Assembly: GCA_025345505.1 (NCBI GenBank)
Contig: JANVCC010000012.1
Location: forward strand, 10,974,138-11,038,137
Length of the DNA: 64,000 nt
Direction: 5' to 3'
Source: Todiramphus chloris collaris
Taxonomy: Eukaryota; Chordata; Aves; Coraciiformes; Alcedinidae
Each line of letters begins with the position of its first letter. Positions within the stretch are counted from its first letter, which is position 1. Made by a program: the position numbers and the translations under genes. The notes under the pieces are model-generated. The model saw nothing but the letters and a program-made list of their open reading frames with translations, made no database searches and was not told the DNA's origin. Below are positions 22,525 to 33,842 of this stretch, piece by piece.

Positions 22525-24905
22525 AATATCAAAAGATTTTTATGAAGCAGAAGAAATCATTTATTATCCAGGTCTAATTTTGGATTAGAACAGAAAGAGA
22601 TCTGGGAAAAGTGATCAGACAGAAATGCTCTTCAGTGACTACAAAGCAGGTTAACTATGGGTGTGTGAAATGCCAACACGCTCAAATATTAGTCCAAGTA
22701 GATGAAGGAAAATGAAAGAAATCTAAAAAAAAAAAAAAAATCGACCTTCTTCATTCTGCAAATATCCACAGGGATCTGAAACTGAGAGGCAGAGTTGATA
22801 ATGCTATATGGTAAAACAGGGTGCTACCATTGATAGCGCCTTGATAGCACCAGGCATTCATTACCCCTTTACTGGGGAGCACGGCTTCATCCAAGCTCTG
22901 AGCAGTTCCCAAAGGAACCCAGAGGAAGGGTGCTTCCATTTTCACAGACATGGTAGTAAACCAGAAAACTGGACCCGGGTTTCCCAAGGAGGTCTTCTAG
23001 TGACAGGTTTTGTGTAGCTATTTTTTGAGCCTCCTTGGTGATTAGGTGGAGCAAGCACCTCATCTCTTTGCATTTCTACTCCACAGAGGAGCCTCCAGGG
23101 CCTTTCCACCCTTGAAAAGTAAGTGAGGCCCCTGGTGTTGGGCCCTCAGAGCTGGATGCTGGAGGCTAGGAGAGGAGAACAAGGGGTTTGCTGACAGTTT
23201 GTGTGTGCACACAGTGTGCAAACAAGCCAAGAATGTCAGGGTGCCAAACTCCCCTAATGCATCCCTTCCCACCTCATTCCTGCTGCCAGTGGATGATGAT
23301 CACCATGATGATGATGATGGATCACCATGAGAGGTCATAATCACTGTGATAAGAGTGATGATCATCCTTTGTTGGAGGCAGTCTAGCCTTGCTTGCATGC
23401 ATGTGATGGCCAGCACATTGTAAGGCCTGGGCATGGAGGTGCCCCTGTGCTGCCTCTGCTATGGCAGAAATATACCTACAGCATGGCCTTGGCCTCCTGG
23501 TGTAACGTGTCCTTCATCAGTGAGGTCATGGCAGAGCCCTATAGCCTGACCATGGGCTTGAGGGCATGCATAACTCCATCCTGGCTCGCCCAGGTTCATC
23601 CGGAAGGGCTTCCCCTTCACCCAGGTTTAATCCAGCTGGGGCAGGTTCACGTGTCAATGGCGAGGAGCTCACTCTGGTTTTGAGCCTCTCCACCCTTTAC
23701 AGAACAGCTTTCATTCTGGGACTTCACCTGGGTTACATGACTGATGGGAAATATTTGTTCATGGGCTCTTAGCGCAGTGAAATAACACTACCAAAGTAGC
23801 TAGACGGGATTGTGCAACTACTGGTTTTATGATGACTTTGTCAGAACAACCCTGACTGCAGGGAGTCATTCTGTCCTGTAATACCCAAGGAACCTGTCAA
23901 AACTGAAACAAGTCAATAGCCACAGACAGACAGACAATCTAAAGACATCTCTTTTTCCTGCCTGGACTTTCTGCCAGGGATTGTCTGGGAGAACAAAGGG
24001 CCATATTTAAATGGGGTGATTTGGCTCCCTTCCTTCACTTCTCATTCTCCATGAGAAAAATGACACCTAATCATGCTCAGAGAGTTCATTTTCTCAATTC
24101 ATTCTTGGACGTAAATTGATGGGCTTCACAACATTCTTTTAGCAGAGGAAAAAAATGAAAACATTTGCAAGGTCAACATAAAGAACAACATAAGCTTTTT
24201 CTATAGCTTTTTAACCCTCTACTGTCCTCTGGTGAGGCAACTGTCACCATGCCCTCCAGGGCAACCCTAGCCTGCGTGTTTGGGATGGTTATGTTCTGTG
24301 GCTTAGGCTAGCACCCCAGCTGTGCAAAAGGACCTTTCCCCAGCCCTTCTGCCATTAACCACACTTTGCTCCTGCTCACCCCACCAGAGAGGAAAGCCCT
24401 CGTCTCCGCTCTTGTTTTTCAGATCAGAAGCAGCAGCCCAAGCAGGGGTTTTCCTACAGGTGGCAGGGACACCTTGGGCTTCCTCAACTCCTCCTTCTGT
24501 GGGGCAGGCTGTACTGCTGTGCCCAGTGCTTGGGGGTCTTCTCCCTGTCTACTTGTTGCCAGACATTTCAGCAGGCCGTCTGGGCCCAGCTCCTGGGCTC
24601 TGTTGCCATTAAAGTCTTTGCTTCACTTTAAGATATGACTCTTAACAGTAACACTTCTCAGACCTAATAGAAGCAGCATCAACCACACTCACATGTTTCA
24701 GGCCTGCTCACTGGTCTTTTTTTTCCAGTGTCCCCTCTTTTCCACAAGATATCAGTAGGGTTTCCCTCCTTTTTTAGTCTTCCCCCTGAAATCCTTGCAG
24801 GGAATGGGGAGGGGTGGGAATTCACTTATTTCTTTAGAGCTTTGCCACTGAGGCTGTATCAAATACACAAAATATAACGTGAGTCATTTTTCATGATGCA
24901 AACTG
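22525..24905. other. Intergenic DNA
   Basis: No gene is recognised. The stretch holds a poly-A run at about 22725-22740 and a GAT-rich microsatellite at 23290-23367. The remainder is unremarkable. Confidence 0.65.
23290..23367. repeat. Degenerate GAT/ATC microsatellite
   Basis: Runs of gatgatgat alternate with atcaccatga blocks, so the tract is partly self-complementary. It is simple sequence with interruptions. Confidence 0.75.
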
Positions 24906-24909
24906 AAAC

Positions 24910-25110
24910 ATGGGAGGTTTCACTGAACATAACAAGACACTTCCTTACTGTGAGGCCAGTCAAGCCCTGGCACAGGCTACCCAGAGAGGCTGTGGAGTCT
25001 ATCCATGGAGATCTCAGCAACCCAGCTGGACACTGCCTGGAGCAGCTTTCCCTGAGCAGGAGGCCAGAATAGACAGTCTCTGAAGGTGTTGTCCCTCCTC
25101 AGATGGGATG
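24910..25110 (+). mobile_element. Degraded CR1 LINE 3' fragment
   Basis: The copy retains CR1 3'-end phrases (ggctacccagagaggctgtgg, then a block around 25025-25100 ending in agtctctgaagg) but lacks a clear terminal repeat. It is more diverged than the other copies in the window. Confidence 0.7.
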
Positions 25111-25114
25111 CAAT

Positions 25115-28100
25115 TCTCCCTAATCCAGCGTGACAGCACTTAGCATTTCCTGAGTATCCTGCACATGGCAGGTATGGGTGGGTGGAGAACTGATACTGGA
25201 ACACAATTGATAGAGATGCTGCTCCACTGACATACAAAAGGAGTTAGTTGCTTGGGCGCAAGCATCTCTTTAATCTCCTGAAATGGTTACTCATTTTGCT
25301 CCATCGTGGCTTCTCAGGGACACTCGCAGCTCTGCACAGTTTTATACAAGGCAATAACTTTCCAGTGGGATAGAAACAGCTTCCACAAAGCCCATTACAG
25401 GCAGTGGGAACTGCAGGCAGAAAGCGTGTGAAGGCAAGGAAACACACCTTCTTCCAGAATTGCATGAACCAGAAGTACATGAATGAATTTGAGAACCATA
25501 CTGAGTATGTAACAATGCCCTGCTTTATGTCTATCTATTTTTAAACACCAGGGGCATTATATCTGACTTTTAAAATGGGAACAGGTTCTTCAACTGTTGC
25601 AAAAATAGCCCAAGAATCATTAAAAGCATACTTTTGGTTTGAACAGATTTTTTTTCAGTATTCTAACTTACTGGACTAATCTGTTACAAGCCTGGCTCAC
25701 AGAATGATGAGATTTAAAGAAATATATACCTCTTATTGTACTCTGTTGGGGTTTTTTTTGTTTGTTTTGGCAATTTTTTTAAACTTTAGGATATAGATCA
25801 TGGTTCCGGTATTTTTTTCTGATAAAATTGCTTAAAAAATGGGACTTCTATTTTGAGAAAAAGCTGAGATCTTGCAGAAAATAAGACTTCAAGAAAAATG
25901 CCGGGGATTTTGAAGTTTCCAGTCTTTCTAGAGTGATAACAATGTAGCTTTTCCCAATCATTTCACTGAATTAGTTTTACTGATGTGTTTTCGTCCATAG
26001 TAAATTTCAAACAATTGTTGTCAAATGCTTATATAAATTACTTTCAGGTCATGCAAATGTTTGCATGGCAGAAACTGGACCCTAAATATTACCTGTCAGT
26101 CAGACAAGAGAATAATTTTCTGCTGTGAGTTTTGAATAGCTCCCCCCCCAAAACACACAGCTCAGCATTCAGGTGGAACTTAGCTTCTCACTTCCACTTA
26201 CAAAGTCAGAATGAATTGCTGGGGAGTAAATATTGGAGGAACTGTAAACTGACTACCTAGAATTGGGAGGCAGAGGAAAAGGAAACAAAGGGCATCGGAG
26301 AAATTACTCTCTGAAAATTATTATGTGGGAATGATAGTTCTGAAATGGGACAGATACCGTATTATTCATCTGTCAGCAAGGGCTTAAAGATGCTGTGATA
26401 GTTGCTATATGAAGGTGCTAGTCAACTTGTCAGATTCTAGAAAGGAGGAAATTGGTGGCAAGAGGAGATAATAGAAGAGGCTAGCGGAGGTAAATCAGAA
26501 AGACGTTAGACTACGGGAGAGCTAACAGATGCTGCCATGGGAACTGCCAAGCAAGGGTAGGAAAGCTTGCTCGGGTCTTAGACCACACACCCTGCAACTT
26601 ACATGTTAACATGAACAATTTATCCTGTAAAACAAAAAGATGCTCTAATAAAATAAAAAGATGAGGGAAAAAGAGAAGGAGATATCAGGAAGGTAAGCAA
26701 TATCTGAACATATTAAATGGATTCAGCAAACCAAGAGAAAGATGTGCAGAAAAAGTCCCTCTAGGGGCTAGCTCAAAGCACGTTAAAATTGCTTCTGCCA
26801 TTTGAGCCTAGTTTTGGTAAAAAAAAACTGCCTAAGGTTACTGTATTTGAATCATGAATTTTCTTTGGGAACCAAATACATCTATTAACATGTCACTGAC
26901 ACACTGCTGTCTCTGATGATCCCCCACATCTGAAAGCTCTCCTGTTTTTTTCACAGCTTCAAGCTTTTTTCCCAGCCTCAAGTAGGGCTAATAAAATTAT
27001 CTCTTCCTACAAATTTGCCTCACTAACCTGCAGAACATCTGGTTTTCTTTCTTTTTCCTATTTTCTGTTGTTGTTGTTTTATAACAATCTCTTTATAATG
27101 ATCTCTGTCCCCTTAGGAACTCTGGAATATATCTATTGCATGTCCTGAGATGAGATGGTGAAATGTAAGAGGAGTATGTAACATCTGTTTTGAAAATGGT
27201 TCAAGAAATAAAAAAGAAAGTGTATGGCAGTACAGTCCCTAGTCACTCTCAAGCATCTCCTTCCTTGCTGAAACAGATGCTGGCAAAATTCACCTTGATA
27301 AAATGTGTGCATCTACATTGACAGGTCTGTCTGGAAGAATAGTGTCCTGGGACAGGCAGTACAAGAGGCTTTGCCAATACTAAACCAAGGTGTTCAGCTG
27401 GGATACGCTGGTGCAGCTATCCTCAGAATGCCACAGAAATGAGCTTGATAACTTCAGAGTAGCCTGACAGCAGGGAAACTTTGGAAAGACATGGCTGGTC
27501 TTCTACTAGATCTCAGCTGCTGGCACTTGGGTGAGAGCCCCAAGCAAGTCCTGCACCCTCAAGGTCCCAGCCCTCACCAGAAACATTATATACGTTTCTC
27601 CTTCTGCTTTTCAGCCCCAGCCTTCCTATCCCTCTTGAGTTTGCTGTGAAGTGCCAGAGTAACTGTTCATATACTTAAAAGCACTGGGTGCTGCATTGCA
27701 TGGGGGTGACGTACTCCTCTCAGGTCACAAGCCTGCCTGCGGCCAGCTGTTGCCACCTTGCTGCTATGGCTGCCACATGTAGCACCAGTAGTTGGACCAG
27801 GATGTGCTGCCAGGCTTTCTCTGGGGAAGATGAGCCGACCCTTACACAAGCTGCAGATGTGAATATTTAGCTGTTCTATACTGGAAAACACAAAAACTGT
27901 CCTTGCCTTTGGGAAGGAAGCTATAGCTTTCTTCAATGCTTCCCTTCCCTCCCCTCTGTCAGCCTGATCTGCCCCTATCCATCTCTTCGAGCTGGGGGAG
28001 AGTCAGTGAAACACCCCAGGGGTGACTGTGCAGGCACCCCAAACACACCAGCTCCCTAAGGTGAAACCCCTCCTGGGTTGCAACAAGTCATCACATGTAA

Positions 28101-29100
28101 AACCATCCAAGGGTGCATAGAAGAAAGCTACAGGGTCTTTTGCAAGTTAGTGTTTTAGGTATTTTTTTTTCTGTTCTGCAGAACCACAAATGTTTCAGCA
28201 AGGTTTGTAAGCCCTGCAGAGGAGGGACACCCCCAGGTTCAAGAGGAGACCTGCCCCTGGGTGAGCAGTTTTATGTCTGGAGAGCGTTTGTCCAACACAC
28301 ACGGATCAGAGGTACAGACACCATTTGCACAATGAAAGGGAGATGTGATAGAGACGGCCATGCAGCTTCTCTTGATACAGTTTCATCGAGGGTTTTTTTT
28401 TCTGTTTACTGTGAACTGTATATTATTTCATAACATCACAGACCATTCAGCTATTCCTGCCCAGTTTTTGTATTTGCCTGAAGCCCAACTTCCAGTTTTC
28501 ATCTGCAGAGAGTGTATCTGTCAGCTATTACAAAAGCCTGTCCTATGTTTATTTGAAGGGGTTTACTTTTCCTTTCCAGCCAAACCACACTCAAGACGGT
28601 CTTGCCTCTCTCAAAATTTCTTCACTGCTGCTGTTGGCTCTGTTTGTGTATGAACTGCAGGAGAAAAACTCATAATTGAATGCCATTTGCAAGATGTTTG
28701 TGCTCTTCTGTCACCTTCACAGCTCAGTGCAAACTCAGACATTGCCTATGGCTTTTTGGTATGTTTTTAAAAACATGAATTTCCCATGCATCTAGGGACA
28801 GATGTAGAATTGAGGTAGCTTTACCTGTAACATTACTTGCAAACTAAGCTTCAGAATTTCACAAGCTGTGTTCATATAAAGGTAAAAAGTACAATTTCAG
28901 GCTGTAACACTGGTTTTGTAGGTAGGCAGTCCAGGGTTTTGCCTGTGCCTAGGCTGCTGGCACAGGCACTCTCACTGCTATGGTGACTAAACCCCACACT
29001 GACAACATTTTGCATTCACACATTTATTCTCTTTTCTCCTTGTTTGCCAATGGGTGGTCTGCTTGCTACCCAAAACAACATACCTCTAGCTTTGGAGGGT
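25115..29100. other. Intergenic DNA
   Basis: AT-rich DNA without a recognised gene, RNA or transposon. Open frames are short and scattered over both strands. Confidence 0.65.
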
Positions 29101-29106
29101 GTTCTG

Positions 29107-29335
29107 GTTTGTTTTAGTGTTGGGTTTTTTTTTTTTTGGGGGGGGGGGGGGTTTTTTTTTTTTTTTTGTTGGGTTTTTTTTTGTTTGGTTTCTGTTTTTT
29201 GTTGTGTTCTTTGGGGTTGTTTTGGGGGTTTGTTTCAGTTTTTAAATTTCTTTTTATTATCGTATCACAGTTTTCCTGTTGCGTGTGCATGTTTTATTTT
29301 AGGTTTGGTGGTTGGTTTGTTGTTTTTTTTTCCTT
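29107..29335. repeat. T/G low-complexity tract with a 14-G run
   Basis: Long T runs alternate with short G clusters. An uninterrupted run of 14 G (29138-29151) is flanked by T runs. It is simple sequence; the homopolymer lengths may be sequencing-sensitive. Confidence 0.85.
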
Positions 29336-29339
29336 CCCA

Positions 29340-32300
29340 GTAATATCAATACAGAAGGAGTAAAAACCACTTCTGTCAAGTTATGACTTGTGGGAAGAAA
29401 TGCATGATCTTTCTTGCCCAGCACCTGACTGTTGTGGAAAAAAAAAAGCAGACTTAAGTCATTAACAGCAGGCTTCCAGTCATAATAACATCAGTAACTT
29501 CTAAAGAGTTTTCCCACTTTCCCCTCCAGGAAACAGCTGTAAAACATAATCTCAAGCACAGTCATCTTGACTCTACATACCCTTTTCCATAAAGAAGTGC
29601 TTAGCTTTTCTGAAGGTCTAGTGTCCTGAATTAAGCTGTAAAGAGGAAACTTCTATAAACAAAAAATAAATGAATCAGTTTGTGTGCAATTTCCTCATTT
29701 TGAAGAATTGCATTTTGACTTCCATCACTTTTAATTTTCATTTTAATGAGTTTCAAAACATTTCAGATTTCAAAATTTGCCTTGAACAGCAGGTGCGGAA
29801 TGTTTCACATAGAAAATGTCAAATCAAAATGTTTCTATATGAATCAAAGTTAAAAAACAGCTTTCTGTCAATAAATCTTTTTAAAATCACCCCTCTTATC
29901 AGAAGCATTGGTTCAGACGAATTGGCATTTTTGACACAAAATCTTCTCCAAATTCTTGACAGCCATTCTCTCGGAGTTGGGGATTACAAATCAAGACTGA
30001 GAAGGAAAGATCTACAGAAATTCACCCTAGGGAAAGGGCTTCTTAATCCTAATCTATTCTTTTTGATGCTGAAGATCTGTGAGGTTTGTCTTTGCCCATC
30101 AGTACCCTTGGACATATATGAGATGCTCACAAAGTGGCCTTTACTTGGTCCTTAAGACATATTTGTCTTGCGGCTCATCAACACTCCTTTGGGGAAAAAC
30201 TTCTTCCCTTGCTGAAAAGCTCTGCAATCAAATATGTGTCCTTTATCACAGCAATGGCAGAAAAAATGCACAACCTGCCTCCATTCTCGCTGAGGATGCT
30301 GATTGTTGGCTACCCCCCTCACCCCCCTTATCACCAATTTGGGGTCCTAATTTTATAAGGTTCTTTCAGCTCTTTGTTCTACTGTGAAGTACTGTGAATT
30401 TCCTTTTCAATTGTTCTACTGCCACACGCAATTGCTCATAAGTTACTTTAAAAAGGTTAGACAAGGCAAATAATTACTCATCTCTGTATGAAAGTGTAAC
30501 AATATATTACAAAAATAATAGTTTGCTTCTGCCTCTTTATATTTCTCACCTATATTGGCCACCAGAAAATGATTTGCTACTTTGGAAGTGAGATAAAATC
30601 GAACTTGTTAGCTTTAGATTTAATGAAAGCCTCTCTCTTCTCTTTTATTGCTTCTCTACTGGTAAGAGTCTTTGTCTAAGATGTCCTCTTGAAAGCACAG
30701 CTGTAAAACTTCTGGCACACCCAATATTCCTTTTCATGTAGAAATCTGTCCATCTAAATAGGCATGAAAATTACAATTTTATTTTGTTATCTTAATTTAT
30801 ATCATTGTAGTCGTTGTATATTTTTTACAGTTGCTGCCATGAACCAAATAACAAGCAAATGTCATAATTTATTTAAAAGTGGTATAGGTGTTCCTTCTCT
30901 TACATTAATAAGCCATTTTTTTCTGAAATGGGCAGTTTATTACTTGCAGCAGGTGAAAAGTCAATGGCTGTATATTGGAAAAGGTCAAACTGCATCTAAG
31001 TTTAACTGTGTAATATGCTATAGCTGAGAAATGGGATTTAATTTCATTATTAAACCTGTACATGCCTCTGGAAGCTGGACAATTTTAGCTAACTTTTCCT
31101 AGATGAGTGGGTATCCAAACTTGTGAGAAATCCGATGTACAGTCCTAAGGCACTGAAAATTGTCGATTCCTTTTTGTAATACAAAGTTCAGTTTGATTTA
31201 TTAAATTTAAGGACTGTCAGGCAAATATTGTTGCCAAAAGATAGCCCAGAATGTGAAGAAGCGGTGATGCATGCTCCCCTGAGACATATGGCAGCTTTTA
31301 AGTAAGTGGATCTAATGTTTGACCCAAAGATGAAAAATAGTGTTTCTAACAAAAAAAGGAATAGCAGTAGGTATGTGGTTTTGTTTTTAGACTCTATTTT
31401 GTACAAGATACTCCAGCAGAAGCGAGGAAGGTGGATCCCTACAACAGCAGCTGACAATTAATCCTTAACCTCTAAACTTCACCCTGTTAATTTTCTATAG
31501 GTTTGAGACAGGAAATCCTCTAATGCCATGTCCAGTGTGTGCAGCAGCACTCCAAACTGGTACTGATCAATGACTAAAATATGACTGCAAAATCCAAAAC
31601 TGTTACTGTGTGGATTCTTCGGGGAATTCTTAAGTCAAAGCAGACTCTGGGTTTCTTTTAAATATGGTAAAATAGCCATGAGCTTTGCCACTTCTATACT
31701 TAACATGTGGATTTCTTTAACAAAAAGCACTGACAAACCTGTCTCATTCAAAAAAGGGATTCACAGGAAAAGAATTTTTATTTTTAGCTTTCAGGGAGTA
31801 CAAGGAGCTGGCAATCAAAATAGCAGCAGATGAGAATCTTGTTGTCCCTCTTGGGAAGAACTTTCAAAGGCCTTGGGCTATCTTTCCATCTCAGAAAATT
31901 CTAATGCAAGATTTCGGTCACATTTTGGAATATGTGATCACCTTCAAATAGTTTGATTAAAAATAAAGTCAAGCAAACTGGGTAGAAAATGCATAGTGTA
32001 TTAAATCTATTTCCCCCTTCACTAGCAACTGTTTCTTCAGGATGAGTAAACAGATTTCTAAAATAATCTGGAACAATGTTTCAAGAATTTTGCCCAGATC
32101 TCTCTGCAGCTGGGCAGCAGAAGATGATGTGCTGGGTGGAAGATGCTCTGGACATCCTGTGAAGATTGGGCAGATACCACATTGTACCAGCCACTACTGA
32201 CTCATCCATCCTGGTGCAACTGTAAAGCTCTCCTCTTCATTTTTTAATGCAGTGAAAACAATGTCAGCAATGCCAAGGAAGATGCAAAATAAATGGCTTT

Positions 32301-33235
32301 GGTTGGCAACTGAGCCCACCTGACAGTAACAGAACAGGCTGTCAGTACCTTGTCTGTCTTTCTCCCAAATCCTGCTGCACAGGAAGGGATCTGCCTTTTC
32401 TCAGTCAAGTACCTGCTGATGTTAGCCACTAGGCAGTTCAGTTGTTCTCTGCATCCCTGTGTTCTTGCTGGCAGTGGTTCAGTGTCCGGCCTGTCCTTCC
32501 CATAAAACCTTTGGGAATCCTGTGAAAGCTTCAAAGATGGCAGCTTTTACCACAAGGACACAAGAGCCTATGAACGTCCCACAGTCCCTGAATTCCCCAA
32601 CTCCCTTCAATTTGTTCAAGTTCCTGGAATATCACCTTGATGAAGGGAGGCCTCCATATATATTGTAGCTATTTTGTGCCTTCCCTTCTTTATCCACTAA
32701 TTCCTAGTATTCCTTTGCATTTTCTCCCATGCTGCTTCCTCAGCTGTCATTTCTGAGGACTATCCACTGTGGCCCGAAGCTCTTTTTCCTTAATGGCAAT
32801 AGCTCAGCTTTGCATAGCTAGTTAGGGCTGTCCTCCTTCTGCTGAAAGCTGCTTTGCATTTACTGATACAGAGTGTGACCTGCTGTTTTGTCACCCAGCG
32901 CTGTAACCATCCCTCTGCTGCTTTCTGCAGCCAGCTTTCAGACTGACTACACACAACAATGCAGTGGGCCACCAAACTCCGTAATTTCATTACTCATTCC
33001 TTTTTCCTGGAAACGGCCTGGAAAGGCTCAGGCTGCAGAAAGGATCCTTCCACCAGGTGAGCTGCGGGAAAGCGGAGAACCCCTCCATCTACTTCTACCC
33101 TCAGCCCGCACTCCCACAGCCAGCGCAGAAGATGGTGTAGCTTTTCACCTCGCCCCAGCCAAAACCATGGGGAAGGCTTTGCTGGAAAGCCCCACAGTAG
33201 GTACTTTGAACGTCTGCTACATTGACCAAGCATCT
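29340..33235. other. Intergenic DNA upstream of the OST-alpha-like gene
   Basis: Mostly AT-rich with no recognised exon. A 161-codon open frame at 29670-30155 has no family resemblance and a poor start context, and I treat it as chance. GC content rises from about 33.0 kb into the promoter CpG island. Confidence 0.6.
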
Positions 33236-33620
33236 CCCTGCCTCCGCAGGGCCCTGCGGAGAGCGCAGTGGCCAGGGCCGCTCGGGCCGGGCCGGAATGA
33301 AGGCAGACACGGCACTGGGGAACCCAGCAGCCCCGCTCCTGCGTGAGACCCGACTCCAGGTGCCCCCACACCCTGCGCCTGAAAGGAAGGGGCTGGAGCT
33401 GGGTGGGGGGCTTGTCGGCTTCCTCCAGAGCACCTCCACGGGGGCCGAGCAGAGACGCCGTCCGGGACGCGGCTCCTCGCAGGTGGAGCGGGGAGCGAGG
33501 TGGGCGCCTTTGCCCGCCGGGCTCGGGACCGTCCACGCCGCCGGTGCCCGGGCCCGCTGGGCGCCAGGAGGCAGCGCGGAGGCCGGGCCCTGCCCGCCAC
33601 CCTCCCGGCCCCGGCTCCCG

Positions 33621-33635
33621 GGCTAATCATTAACC
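33621..33635 (+). promoter_or_regulatory. Candidate HNF1 binding site
   Basis: GGCTAATCATTAACC matches the HNF1 palindrome GGTTAATNATTAACC at all but one position. It is the only AT-rich island in this part of the CpG island and lies 129-143 bp upstream of the start codon. HNF1 factors drive liver, kidney and gut genes, which fits a solute or bile-acid transporter. Binding is inferred, not shown. Confidence 0.6.
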
Positions 33636-33763
33636 GCCCCTCGGCGTCCCCGGGCAGCCGGGCGGCGCATCGCGGCTCCCGGGCTCGCCAGGCATCAGCG
33701 GGCGGGCTCCGAATCCCGCCGCTCTCCCGTGCCTCGTCCCCTCGGCACCGCCAGGGCATCGCC

Positions 33764-33842
33764 ATGGAGCGCGACGCGAACGAGACTTTCCACTCGTCCT
33801 GCGGCGCCAGCGATCCGCCCTACTCGCTGGAGCTGCTCCAGA
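33764..33842 (+). CDS. SLC51A-like: OST-alpha-like exon 1
   Basis: The exon encodes [12 protein letters not shown] through SLELLQ plus the first base of Ser27, then donor gtaagt at 33843. N6-E-T is a potential N-glycosylation site in the presumed outside-facing N-terminus. Confidence 0.88.

Noticed and set aside
22250..22588. 112-codon frame through the CTTT repeat
   Set aside because: It is translated simple sequence with an N gap; poly-(FLSF) is not a protein.
29670..30155. 161-codon + strand open frame in AT-rich DNA
   Set aside because: No family resemblance, poor start context (aaataaATGa) and no promoter-like sequence. A frame of this length is plausible by chance in 64 kb searched in six frames.
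32690..33000. Possible internal CR1 or other LINE sequence upstream of the CpG island
   Set aside because: Some wording resembles decayed repeat DNA, but no diagnostic CR1 end or coding remnant could be identified.
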